Positions 31,358 through 39,334 of a DNA stretch of 64,000 bases are shown piece after piece (the stretch's first letter is position 1; each line of letters begins with the position of its first letter). The notes under the pieces were generated by a model. That model did no database searches, was not told the origin of the DNA, and worked only from the letters and a program-made list of their open reading frames with translations. A program made the translations under genes and the position numbers. Source of the stretch: Comamonadaceae bacterium (GTDB lineage: Bacteria; Pseudomonadota; Gammaproteobacteria; Burkholderiales; Burkholderiaceae_C); the NCBI GenBank assembly GCA_947476285.1, contig CANJPU010000019.1, positions 1 through 64,000 of the forward strand, given 5' to 3'.

Positions 31358-31753
31358 ATGCGTCACGGCCACGGCCTTCGTAAACTGAATCGCACCAGCG
31401 AGCACCGTCTCGCCATGTTGCGCAACATGATGATCTCGCTGCTTGAGCACGAAGTCATCAAGACCACCGTCCCCAAGGCAAAGGAATTGCGCCGTGTGGT
31501 CGAGCCCATGATCACGCTGGCCAAAGAGCCCACGCTTGCCAACAAGCGCCTGGCCTTTGACCGCCTGCGTGACCGCGACATCGTCACCAAACTGTTCGGT
31601 GAACTCGGGCCTCGCTACAAGGCGCGTCCGGGTGGCTACACGCGCATCTTGAAGATGGGCTTCCGCGTGGGTGACAACGCACCAATGGCCTTGGTGGAGC
31701 TGGTTGATCGTCCTGCGCCCGCTGACGAATCAGGCACTGCAGCAGCAGAATAA
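31358..31753 (+). CDS. rplQ: 50S ribosomal protein L17
   Basis: The 131-residue L17 starts [20 protein letters not shown] and ends in an Ala/Glu-rich tail. The 103-bp gap after rpoA contains AAGGCAGCCG (31267-31276) complementary to CGGCTGCCTT (31323-31332) followed by TTATTG, a long-loop terminator-like structure that could reduce read-through. AAAGGAAC precedes the ATG. Confidence 0.97.
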   Translation: MRHGHGLRKLNRTSEHRLAMLRNMMISLLEHEVIKTTVPKAKELRRVVEPMITLAKEPTLANKRLAFDRLRDRDIVTKLFGELGPRYKARPGGYTRILKMGFRVGDNAPMALVELVDRPAPADESGTAAAE

Positions 31754-31790
31754 GTCTTCAGCAATTTCAGAATAAGACCGCAAGGCGCGG

Positions 31791-31796
31791 TATAAT
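31791..31796 (+). promoter_or_regulatory. Minus-10 box for tRNA-fMet
   Basis: A perfect TATAAT lies 11 nt before the first tRNA base. A clear minus-35 box at 17 bp is not seen, so strength rests on the minus-10 and perhaps a GC-rich discriminator. Placement directly after rplQ suggests the tRNA can be transcribed alone. Confidence 0.55.
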
Positions 31797-31807
31797 TCGA
31801 CCACTGA

Positions 31808-31884
<77 letters not shown>

Positions 31885-31908
31885 ACATGGCAGCTAACTG
31901 AGCTGTAC

Positions 31909-31938
31909 AAAACGCCCACTTTCAAGTGGGCGTTTTTG
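31909..31938 (+). terminator. Intrinsic terminator after tRNA-fMet
   Basis: AAAACGCCCACTT and AAGTGGGCGTTTT form a long stem with a tight loop, followed by a T-rich tract (GTTTTTGTTTT). It ends transcription of the tRNA and possibly read-through from rplQ. Confidence 0.9.
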
Positions 31939-31940
31939 TT

Positions 31941-32424
31941 TTGATGCAGGCTCATTTGCATCACACGCAGCTCACGTGCATGCGGCGCAAAGCGATGACC
32001 GCTCATCACGGCAAATCAGTGGTCACATTGGGTTGTGGCATATCAACCACGGCGCGAGTCTTGCTGCGTCAAGTGCACATCTGCAGCCATCCGATTGCAT
32101 TGACTTGCTGAGCACACCAGCGCAAGCAACATCACAGAGGCGGTGATGTGAAAACATCTTCGCTGCGCCCCCACTCAGCCTTCCGTCTCTGAAGTCGCGG
32201 TCAAATAAAGCGCATACCAGCAACAACCACCTCCCACTGCACGCTCAGCGAGCAATGTGCATTTGCGGTTTGAGTTCATTTTGCGTCGCTTCATGTATCT
32301 GTTGCTGCAGTTCGTTCCCGCAACACGTGGCAACGAATGCGAGTGTTTAGATTTACTGCACGGCGCGTCGCAAATCCATGGGGGACTTTGATGGCAGCGT
32401 CGAAGCTTTATAGGAGAAATCATT
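31941..32424. other. Non-coding 484-bp stretch at the left edge of the accessory region
   Basis: No open frame with a plausible start, ribosome site or recognisable product is seen on either strand. The last 15 bases contain AGGAG serving the VirB2-like gene. I looked for a copy of the tRNA 3' end that could mark an integration junction and saw none in the window. Confidence 0.5.
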
Positions 32425-32799
32425 ATGAACGGATACAACTTCAGCGGGTCAGGGCAGTGTTCCATGCGATTGAGCGGTGGACGCGTACTGGCCATGTTCG
32501 CAGTGATGGTGGCACTGCTCTCCACCTGCGACCTGGCCCTCGCAGTAACTCTGGACGATTCCGCTCTGGCCAAAGGCCTGTCCCTACTGGTGGACATGCT
32601 AACCGGCAAGGTCGCCAGAATGATGGCGGTGCTCGCAATCATTGGCATGGGCATCATGGCGCTGACGGGGCGCGTGGAGTGGAGCCGAGCCATCGTGGTG
32701 GTGCTGGGCATCGGCATTATCTTCTCCGCAGCGACGCTGATCGAAGTCCTGTTCCCGCCAGCGAACACGACGAACTCTAGCACTGTCACTACCAAATAG
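32425..32799 (+). CDS. TrbC/VirB2-family pilin-like protein
   Basis: The 124-residue product has a long signal region (VLAMFAVMVALLSTCDLALA, cleavage after ALA), then two hydrophobic helices around ARMMAVLAIIGMGIMAL and AIVVVLGIGIIFSAATLI joined by a short basic loop (TGRVEWSR). This is the architecture of VirB2/TrbC major pilins of conjugative type IV secretion systems. AGGAG lies 9 nt before the ATG. No VirB3-VirB11 genes follow, so it is an isolated relic or orphan. Confidence 0.75.
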   Translation: MNGYNFSGSGQCSMRLSGGRVLAMFAVMVALLSTCDLALAVTLDDSALAKGLSLLVDMLTGKVARMMAVLAIIGMGIMALTGRVEWSRAIVVVLGIGIIFSAATLIEVLFPPANTTNSSTVTTK

Positions 32800-32808
32800 G
32801 AGGCAAGC

Positions 32809-32991
32809 ATGAACTCCTTCAAACTCTTAAGTGCCTGCCTCCTTATTGCAGTGCAAGGGTGCGCCACCCAGACTGAGTTGGCAGCGCCCCCAGCACCATG
32901 CGCCTCCACTGCGCGTGACTGTGGCCCCGCGCACCCGCTGAACCAAGGGCTCGCCGCACTGCCTGGCCCTGCAAGCGTGCTTGCTGGTTGA
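32809..32991 (+). CDS. Small lipoprotein, probably 3' truncated
   Basis: A 60-residue product starting MNSFKLLSACLLIAVQGCAT has a clear lipobox (AVQGC) and a short Pro/Cys-containing tail. A very strong AGGAGG precedes it, 9 bp after the pilin gene, so the two were one operon. The coding sequence stops just before the reversed FliI/SctN fragment, so the end may have been created by the rearrangement. VirB7-like size, but identity is not established. Confidence 0.55.
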   Translation: MNSFKLLSACLLIAVQGCATQTELAAPPAPCASTARDCGPAHPLNQGLAALPGPASVLAG

Positions 32992-33017
32992 GACACACCA
33001 ATACAGGGACTTGTCAT

Positions 33018-33279
33018 GGCTGCCCTTCTCGTAGGCGCCAATGTCGATGAGTTGCCGATTGCGTTCGAGTAGCGCGATCAGGCGCACTGCCGCACTGGCC
33101 AGCTCGCGCTGCGCGATCGGCGTGATGTCAGGCATGACGCGGCTGGTGCTTTGCAAGACGTCGATCGCCGGGTACTGGCCGGCATGGGCTAGTTGGCGCG
33201 ACAGCACGATGTGGCCATCCAAAATAGCGCGCATCGAGTCGGACACAGGCTCATTGAAATCATCGCCTTCTAGCCTCAT
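33018..33279 (-). pseudogene. Remnant of a FliI/SctN type III secretion ATPase
   Basis: About 87 codons on the minus strand read RLEGDDFNEPVSDSMRAILD, GHIVLSRQLAHAGQYPAIDV, then SRVMPDI and NRQLIDIGAYEKGS. These match the C-terminal half of flagellar FliI or injectisome SctN ATPases (EGDD...PV.D..R.ILDGHIVLSR...YPAID). The Walker A part is absent upstream and the normal C-terminus is lost after GAYEKGS. No flagellar or type III genes are nearby, so it is a displaced fragment between the lipoprotein and toxin-like sequences. Confidence 0.75.
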
Positions 33280-33742
33280 GGCTCCGATGGGCGGCAGTGC
33301 GGCCTCGCGCTTTGGTCGCGTGCGCGGCTCGCGGCCGATCGACTTGGCAAAGAAGTATGAGGCTGATGTTCGAAGTCTCTACGGAGAAATGCCGTTCCAG
33401 CAGCGCACATACGAGGCGTTTATAAACGGTAGGTGGGTTGCCGGGGTGGCGGACAATGTGGCGATGCTGAATGGAAGGAACACTGCCATCGAAGCCAAGT
33501 ACGTCGATGACTGGGCAAACTCATTGCGGAACCCCGCAAGCCCTGAGGGCAGTCGGCCATGGGCTGTGGTGGAGCGGCAGAAGATGATCGACCAAGCAGT
33601 GAAGTACAACGGGGCGTTCGAGCAAACCATCTACCATACGAACAGTGTCGAATTGGCGAACCATTACGCTCCCTTGTTTGAGAAAGCGGGGGCAACGAAC
33701 TTCAAGTTCGTAATCACACCGTCAACCACGTTGAAGCCCTAA
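33278..33742 (+). CDS. PD-(D/E)xK toxin-like domain, 5' end displaced
   Basis: From ATG 33278 the frame gives 154 residues. The C-terminal part looks like a restriction-endonuclease-fold toxin domain: INGRWVAGVAD, then AIEAKYVDDW with the E-x-K core, a helical stretch and IYHTNSVELANHYAPLFEKA (20) ending in FKFVITP. Such domains form the tips of polymorphic or contact-dependent toxins. The frame is open further upstream, but there it runs antisense to the FliI/SctN remnant, so the native N-terminus is missing. No good ribosome site precedes 33278. A separate gene with a strong site follows 10 bp later, as expected for an immunity gene. Confidence 0.55.
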   Translation: MAPMGGSAASRFGRVRGSRPIDLAKKYEADVRSLYGEMPFQQRTYEAFINGRWVAGVADNVAMLNGRNTAIEAKYVDDWANSLRNPASPEGSRPWAVVERQKMIDQAVKYNGAFEQTIYHTNSVELANHYAPLFEKAGATNFKFVITPSTTLKP

Positions 33743-33752
33743 GGAGCAAGCC

Positions 33753-34157
33753 ATGAGCCGCATACAAACAACCGAGGAGCACTTCCGCGAACTGGGGCAT
33801 CTTGAAACCAGGCGACAAGTGCCCGGCGTGGTGCCTGTAGATCATCGAGAGGTACGCTACGTTGAGGAAAACGGCAACGACCCATTCGAAGCGTTCTTTA
33901 GGCGTCTGGTGCGTCATGTCAATCCACCAGTGATGAAGGATGGCGGCGCCCTAATCGAAGGGTGCGTCTTGACGGTGCCTGGGGGTCGGCGCTTCCAAGC
34001 GCTCTCGTATCGCGGTGACATCGAGGGCTGGCGCCAGCAGGTGACACAGGGCGCGGCGGCGTTGAACACGACGCTCGGTCGAATGGTTGATGGCAACCTT
34101 GTGCTTGACGATGGGTCCTCGTACAAGCTTGCTGATTGCCAAGTGGAATTTGACTGA
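33753..34157 (+). CDS. Probable immunity protein to the upstream toxin-like domain
   Basis: A 134-residue soluble acidic protein of no family I recognise. Its start has a good AAGGAG 8 nt upstream, and it sits 10 bp after the toxin-like domain in the same direction, the usual toxin-immunity layout. The sequence has a central VPGGRRFQALSYRGDIEGW and a C-terminal LVLDDGSSYKLADCQVEF. Immunity function is inferred from position only. Confidence 0.5.
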   Translation: MSRIQTTEEHFRELGHLETRRQVPGVVPVDHREVRYVEENGNDPFEAFFRRLVRHVNPPVMKDGGALIEGCVLTVPGGRRFQALSYRGDIEGWRQQVTQGAAALNTTLGRMVDGNLVLDDGSSYKLADCQVEFD

Positions 34158-34491
34158 CGAGGGCTGCGCAGTACGCGTAATGCAGCCGGTCCCATCCCAC
34201 GGACAACAGGTAATGGCTTGGTGTTGCGCGCCTCACTCCCGTAATACCCTGCCAAATTATCCGTCGCACAATATCAGAAAGTCGACGCTGTTTCCCCGGA
34301 TTGACGTCATACGATTTCGCCGACTCGGGCGCACTTGCGTTGTACGTTCAACCGAATTCGCGCCATAGCCGTCGGTGGCCTGTACGGCGACTAATAGGTT
34401 CAGTCCGGTTGCTTTGGGCGATGGGAGTGGGGGAAATTACAGATGCGCTGTTGAAGGCTTCGGAAGTGAATAGACGCAGGACTCAGCCCTT
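34158..34491. other. Non-coding 334-bp stretch
   Basis: No supportable gene on either strand. Short open frames here lack ribosome sites and recognisable sequence. It separates the immunity-like gene from the hsdR/hsdS hybrid ORF and probably consists of rearranged remnants. Confidence 0.4.
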
Positions 34492-34590
34492 ATGACCACC
34501 GTCGGCCAGATCGAAAAGCGTACCCAAGCCCGGGCCCTCAAGCACCGCATGATGCAGGAACTACTGACCGGAAGGATTCGCCTCGTCTAG
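34492..34590 (+). pseudogene. hsdR-hsdS deletion scar (32-codon hybrid ORF)
   Basis: The reading frame MTTVGQIEKRTQAR is the N-terminus of a type I restriction subunit HsdR (the intact-looking hsdR at 35877 starts MSSVGQIEKRTQARVV). It runs directly into ALKHRMMQELLTGRIRLV and a stop, which is the usual C-terminus of HsdS specificity subunits. The join therefore looks like a deletion that removed nearly all of an hsdR...hsdS locus while keeping frame. A 34-bp sequence within it recurs at 35886. Confidence 0.7.
34501..34534 (+). repeat. 34-bp direct repeat, copy 1 (hsdR 5' end)
   Basis: Begins GTCGGCCAGATCGAAAAGCG and ends CAAGCCCGGG. Copy 2 is at 35886-35919 with one mismatch (T to C). The two copies bracket the AT-rich leader and the AAA ATPase gene, 1.4 kb apart. 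Confidence 0.85.
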
Positions 34591-34689
34591 CCCTTGCCGG
34601 GCATGAATGCAGAATTTTTATAACAATTTATTCCAATGTATATGGAATTTGATTTATAAATGCGATAAATCGTTATAAATGAGCATCCT
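34591..34689 (+). promoter_or_regulatory. AT-rich promoter region with inverted repeats
   Basis: This 99-bp stretch is far richer in A/T than its surroundings. It has TTCCA (34631-34635) facing TGGAA (34643-34647), and TTTATAA (34653-34659) facing TTATAAA (34673-34679). Minus-10-like TATAAA elements abound. It is likely the promoter and operator of the ATPase gene. Its base composition suggests acquisition with that gene. Confidence 0.55.
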
Positions 34690-35874
34690 ATGGACAAGAT
34701 CAGAAACCCTTTCTCTCCCGGTGCAGGCTCCCCGCCGCCAGAACTTGCAGGTCGGGAGGGCATTTTGGAACAAGCCCACGTCCTGCTTGGACGGGTTCTT
34801 GCAAAGCGCCCTGAGAAAAGCCTGCTGCTGACGGGCTTACGAGGCGTAGGGAAGACTGTTCTGCTCAATGAAATTGAGCGCTTAGCCCAGACTGCTGGCT
34901 ATCGCACGATTCTTGTTGAGGCCCACGAGGGCAAGTCGCTCGCTGTTTTGCTGGCGCCTCATCTGCGTCGATTGTTGTTTGATCTGGACCGGATTGCGGG
35001 AGCTGGTGACAAGGTGCGGCGTGGCATCGCAGTGCTAAAAAGTTTCGTTGGGGCGATCAAGATCAAAGTCGGTGATATAGATATCGGGCTGGACATAGAG
35101 CCTGAACCCGGCGCTGCCGATAGCGGTGATCTGGAGGTCGATCTCCCAAGTCTTTTTATGGCTGTTGGCGAAGCAGCGCAGGAGCGTGGCGTGGCGGTTG
35201 CGCTGCTGATTGACGAAATTCAGTACTTCAGTGCGGCAGAGCTGAGCGCACTCATCATGGCGATGCACAAGATGCAACAGCGCCAGCTACCTGTCGTGTT
35301 GATTGCCGCTGGGTTACCAATTCTGCCCGGTCTGATGGGCGAGTCGAAATCCTATGCCGAGCGATTGTTCAGCTTTCCGGATATTGGCCCGTTGCCAGAA
35401 GCCGATGCGATCAAGGCACTTCAAGACCCCGTGTTGGAAGCCAATGAGGCATTCGATCCGGCAGCGTTGCATGAAATCTTCCGGCTGACACGCGGCTATC
35501 CCTATTTTCTTCAGGAGTGGGGATATCAGGCATGGAACCACGCGCCTGCTTCGCCAATCAGTCTCAAGGTTGTGCAGGAGACGAGCGAACTGGTCTCCAA
35601 ACGATTGGATGAAAACTTCTTCAGGGTCCGGTTTGATCGTCTCACACCGAAAGAAAAGAAATATCTGCGAGCCATGGCAGAACTAGGGCCTGGTCCCCAC
35701 CGCACTGGCGATGTAGCTGACGCACTTGGCGTCAAAATCAACACCTTGGGTCCGGTTCGCGCCAGCCTGATCAAAAAGGGAATGGTGTACAGCCCGTCGC
35801 ATGGCGATATGGCTTTCACGGTGCCGCTGTTCGATGAATTCATGCGCCGTGCCATCCCCCGTTTTGAGCCCTGA
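34690..35874 (+). CDS. AAA/STAND-type ATPase with winged-helix C-terminus
   Basis: The 394-residue protein has a Walker A motif GLRGVGKT at residues 49-56, Walker B ALLIDEIQYF at 171-180 and a sensor-like VLIAAGLPILPG around residue 215, as in the ORC1/CDC6-like AAA ATPases (COG1672 type). The C-terminal 80 residues (LTPKEKKYLRAMAELG, then VADALGVKINTLGPVRASLI) look like a winged-helix DNA-binding domain. It stops 2 bp before hsdR. Proteins of this kind occur beside defence genes, but this role is inference. GC is lower only in its leader, not clearly in the gene. Confidence 0.78.
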   Translation: MDKIRNPFSPGAGSPPPELAGREGILEQAHVLLGRVLAKRPEKSLLLTGLRGVGKTVLLNEIERLAQTAGYRTILVEAHEGKSLAVLLAPHLRRLLFDLDRIAGAGDKVRRGIAVLKSFVGAIKIKVGDIDIGLDIEPEPGAADSGDLEVDLPSLFMAVGEAAQERGVAVALLIDEIQYFSAAELSALIMAMHKMQQRQLPVVLIAAGLPILPGLMGESKSYAERLFSFPDIGPLPEADAIKALQDPVLEANEAFDPAALHEIFRLTRGYPYFLQEWGYQAWNHAPASPISLKVVQETSELVSKRLDENFFRVRFDRLTPKEKKYLRAMAELGPGPHRTGDVADALGVKINTLGPVRASLIKKGMVYSPSHGDMAFTVPLFDEFMRRAIPRFEP

Positions 35875-35876
35875 TA

Positions 35877-37856
35877 ATGAGTTCAGTCGGCCAGATCGAA
35901 AAGCGCACCCAAGCCCGGGTCGTCGCACTGTTCCAGCAGCGACTTGGCTACGACTACCTTGGCGACAAGACCGACCTGGACAACCGCAACATCGAGCAGG
36001 CGCTGCTGACCGCATGGCTAGTCAAGCAGAAGGTGAGTGAGACGCTGATCGCCAGGGCCCTGCACGAGCTGAACCGGGTTGCCACTGACACGAGCAAGAG
36101 CCTGTATGACCGCAACCGCGAGGTTTATGACCTGCTGCGCTATGGCGTCAAAGTGCAGCCCGGCATGGGCGAGAACCGCGTCACCGTTTGGTTGATTGAT
36201 TGGAAGCACCCGCAGAACAACCACTTCGCCATTGCCGAAGAAGTGACAGTCAAAGGCGCGGATGCCAAGGCCAGCACCAAGCGGCCGGACGTGGTGATCT
36301 ACGTGAACGGCATCGCGCTGGCCGTGCTGGAGCTGAAGCGGTCCACCGTATCAGTGGCCGAGGGTATTCGCCAGAACCTGGACAACCAGAAGAAAGAGTT
36401 TATCCAACCCTTCTTCTCCACCATGCAGTGGGTCATGGCCGGCAACGACACCGAGGGCCTGCGCTACGCCACCATCGAAACGCCAGAGAAATACTACCTG
36501 CGTTGGGTTGAAGACACGGGCTCCTATGCCGGTGAAGCCAACTTGCTTGACCGCCATCTGCTGCAGGTGTGCGACAAGGCCCGGCTGCTTGAGCTGATCC
36601 ATGACTTTGTGGTGTTTGACGCGGGCACCAAGAAGCTGTGCCGACAGAACCAGTACTTCGGCGTGAAGGCCGCGCAAGAATTCATTCAGCGCCGCGAGGG
36701 CGGCATCATCTGGCACACGCAAGGCAGCGGCAAGAGCCTGACCATGGTGTGGCTGGCAAAGTGGATACGCGAAAACCGCGAAGGCGGCAGAGTGCTGATC
36801 ATCACCGACCGCACCGAGCTGGACGAACAGATCGAGAAGGTGTTCAAGGGCGTCAGCGAGCAGATTGACCGCACCATCAGTGGTGCCGACTTGGTTACCA
36901 AGCTCAATGGCACCAAGGAATCATTGATGTGCTCGCTGGTGCACAAGTTCGGCGGCAAGGAAGACGACGCTGCAGGGGACCAAGGCGCCAAGGACTTCAT
37001 CGAGTCGCTCAAGAAGTTGCCACCTGACTTCAAGGCCAAGGGCGACATCTACGTCTTTGTGGACGAATGCCATCGCTCTCAGAGTGGCGACTTGCACAAG
37101 GCCATGAAGGCTTTGCTGCCCAATGCGGTGTTCATTGGCTTCACCGGCACGCCGCTGCTCAAGGCCGACAAGCAAAAGAGCATCGAAGTCTTTGGCCGCT
37201 ACATCCACACCTACAAGTTTGACCAGGCAGTGCGCGAAGGCGTGGTGCTCGACCTACGCTATGAGGCCCGAGACATCGACCAGACCCTGACCAACACAGC
37301 CAAGATTGACCAGTGGTTCGACGCCAACACCAAAGGCCTGAACGATCTTGCCAAGGCGCAGCTCAAGCAGAAGTGGGGGACCATGCAGCGGGTGCTCTCC
37401 AGCAAGGACAGGCTGAGCAAGATCGTCGCCGACATCCTGATGGACATGCTGACCAAGCCGCGCTTGATGGACGGCCATGGCAACGCCATGCTGGTGGCGG
37501 GCAGCATCTATGAGGCGTGCAAGTTCTATGAGCTGTTCGCCCAAACGGTGCTCAAAGGCAAGTGCGCCATCGTGACCAGCTACGCGCCCAGCATCGCCGA
37601 CACCAAGGGCGAGACCACCGGCGCGGGCGAGACTGACAACCTGCAAAAATACGCGGTGTACAGCCAGATGCTGGCCGACTGGTTTAGTGAGCCGCCTGAG
37701 AAGGCCATCAGCAAGGTGGAGACTTTCGAGACGCAGGTGAAGAAGAAGTTCATCACCGAGCCGGGCCAGATGAAGCTGCTGATCGTGGTGGACAAGCTAC
37801 TCACGGGCTTTGATGCCCCACCAAGGCTTCGAACCCGCTTGTCCCAGCGGGCTTGA
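35877..37856 (+). pseudogene. hsdR: Type I restriction subunit HsdR, truncated after the motor domain
   Basis: HsdR cleaves DNA after ATP-driven translocation. The frame keeps the nuclease domain (RPDVVIYVNGIALAVLELKR with Asp138 and Glu152-x-Lys154), Walker A TQGSGKS (281-287), DECHRSQ (396-402), GFTGTPLLKAD and later VVDKLLTGFDAP. There it breaks: the expected continuation into motifs V-VI and the HsdM-binding C-terminus is replaced by about ten unrelated codons (PRLRTRLSQRA) and a stop. Full-length relatives are about 1000-1100 residues, so about 400 are missing. No hsdM or hsdS gene is present, so it is presumably inactive. Confidence 0.85.
35886..35919 (+). repeat. 34-bp direct repeat, copy 2 (hsdR 5' end)
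   Basis: Second copy of the repeat at 34501-34534, here in its native place as codons 4-14 of hsdR. One base differs. It supports the reading that the upstream hybrid ORF derives from a related hsdR. Confidence 0.85.
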
Positions 37857-37926
37857 GGATGCCCGTCTCCGCAAGATAGTGGCTGCGGGTCTTGTCGATG
37901 GTCTCGCCAACGAGATGGAGCGGCAT
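37816..37926 (-). pseudogene. 5' fragment of an unidentified gene joined to broken hsdR
   Basis: On the minus strand, ATG at 37926, preceded by GGAAAGG, opens a frame reading MPLHLVGETIDKTRSHYLA then ETGILKPAGTSGFEALVG. It runs straight into hsdR antisense sequence at about 37820, so only some 35 codons remain. I do not recognise the protein. Its upstream region, with two related palindromes, is intact, so the breakpoint took the body of the gene and kept its control region. Confidence 0.5.
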
Positions 37927-37940
37927 TCTTATAACCTTTC

Positions 37941-38019
37941 CGTGTTTCAAATACGCGAAAGTTAGCCTTCAATCGGCGAAAACGCAAGGCCGATCTAACT
38001 TTTCCGTATTTCAAACACG
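37941..38019. promoter_or_regulatory. Paired palindromic operators
   Basis: CGTGTTTCAAATACG (37941-37955) and CGTATTTCAAACACG (38005-38019) are imperfect 15-bp palindromes whose centres are 64 bp apart. Except at the centre base each is the reverse complement of the other. Flanking CTTTC/GAAAG extends the first. Two copies of one operator upstream of the fragment at 37926 suggest co-operative autoregulation by the lost gene product. Confidence 0.6.
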
Positions 38020-38130
38020 CAAAAGATCGAAGCCAGACTCTGTAATTTAAAACTAACATATTTATTTTTCAAGTGACACTGAATATAAACATCTACAATC
38101 GCACCTCAAATTTTGGAAGAGAAGAAACTC

Positions 38131-38736
38131 ATGACCCGCGTTCGCGACGCACTGCGCTGGCTGCTGCTGGCAGCAACGATATCTTTCTTGGGCGGCTGTG
38201 CTGCCATTTACGTGGACGGCAATGCCCCGGAGGTTCCGGCCGCCCAATACAAGAAACCGATTGCCCCGGCCGATGTGCAGCTAGTCTGGGAATTCCAGAC
38301 CAAGGGGGTGGCGAACGCACGGGCGACAGACGTGCTAAAGGTTCGCGTTCGCGATCAGTTCGCAGCCAGCGGCCTGTTCAAGACGGTCAGCGACGCGCCC
38401 GTTGCCGGTGGCGCGTTGCTTTCGGTGATCGTCAACAACGTGCCGTTGTCTGATGATGCGTATCGCAAGGCATTTGTCGCCGGCCTGACCTTCGGCATCG
38501 CTGGCCAGACCGTGGGCGACGGCTACGAGTGCACCTTGCGCTACATGCACGGGCCCAGCGGCGCTGCGCCGGTCGAGCGTCGCGGAAAGCACGTTATATA
38601 CACAAGCATCGGATCTGGCACCCCGCCGTCCGGCGCACACAAGATGGAAGGCATCGACGAAGCCGTCACTGCGATGCTCCGCCAACTGATCAGCCGCACT
38701 CTCAACAATCTTTCTCAGGACACTGCATTCCCATGA
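38131..38736 (+). CDS. Lipoprotein, first of a coupled pair
   Basis: A 201-residue secreted protein with the lipobox LGGC in RWLLLAATISFLGGCAAI. The mature part has VWEFQTKGVANARATDVLKV, then FAASGLFKTVSDAPVAGGAL and GQTVGDGYECTLRYMHGP. The pattern (a predicted assembly of small strands with a hydrophobic glycine segment) resembles other envelope lipoproteins, but no family is recognised. Start ATG 38131 follows AGAGAAG. Its stop overlaps the next start as ATGA, indicating translational coupling. Confidence 0.68.
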   Translation: MTRVRDALRWLLLAATISFLGGCAAIYVDGNAPEVPAAQYKKPIAPADVQLVWEFQTKGVANARATDVLKVRVRDQFAASGLFKTVSDAPVAGGALLSVIVNNVPLSDDAYRKAFVAGLTFGIAGQTVGDGYECTLRYMHGPSGAAPVERRGKHVIYTSIGSGTPPSGAHKMEGIDEAVTAMLRQLISRTLNNLSQDTAFP

Positions 38737-39305
38737 TTCGTCTCGCACTTCGTTCAGCCGCACTCGCCATCGCTCTTGCTGTCACCGCTTGCGCCAACGT
38801 CAAACTTGACGCCACTGGCGCCACGGCCGCCACTGTAGAGAAGCTGAGGGCAGCCAATCTGGCACCGGCTCAGGCAGGGGCGTTCAAGCTCGCCCCCGGC
38901 CGGGACCCCGCTATGGACACCGCGCTAAGCGGTCTACGGGGTAGCACCCTGGCTCCCGCCAAGGGAAGTTGGTCGCAACTACTGAAGGACTCATTGGTCA
39001 TCGAGCTCACGGCTGCGGGGCTATATGACTCGGCATCTCGTTCCGTGATCGAAGGGCAGCTCACCGACAGCAAGGTCGACGCTGCCATCGGGACCGGCAC
39101 CGGCCGCGTGGCCGCGCGCTTTACCATCACGAACGGTGGCCGCCTGGTGTATGACAAAGAGCTCGCGGCCGATGCGAGTTGGGAGTCATCGTTCGTAGGC
39201 GCGGTGGCGATTCCAGAGGCGATGAACCAGTATGGCGCGTTGTACAAGGCGCTGGTTGCGAAATTGGTCGACGACCCGGACTTTCGACGAGCGTTGGCGA
39301 AGTAG
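38733..39305 (+). CDS. Lipoprotein, second of a coupled pair
   Basis: A 190-residue lipoprotein with lipobox VTAC in LRSAALAIALAVTACANVKL. The mature domain has SWSQLLKDSLVIELTAAGLY, then VIEGQLTDSKVDAAIGTGTG and RFTITNGGRLVYDKELAADA (20), resembling the pattern of DUF4410-like or GNA1162-like envelope lipoproteins. It overlaps the preceding gene by 4 bp (ATGA). The two proteins probably act together at the outer membrane; their function is unknown. Confidence 0.68.
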   Translation: MIRLALRSAALAIALAVTACANVKLDATGATAATVEKLRAANLAPAQAGAFKLAPGRDPAMDTALSGLRGSTLAPAKGSWSQLLKDSLVIELTAAGLYDSASRSVIEGQLTDSKVDAAIGTGTGRVAARFTITNGGRLVYDKELAADASWESSFVGAVAIPEAMNQYGALYKALVAKLVDDPDFRRALAK

Positions 39306-39334
39306 TTGTCGTGTCAGCCTGTCTGCCGCCCACA

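Noticed and set aside
32175-33041. 288-codon minus-strand open frame across the VirB2-like gene
   Set aside because: The plus strand holds two genes with strong ribosome sites and signal peptides; the minus frame is low complexity and unsupported.
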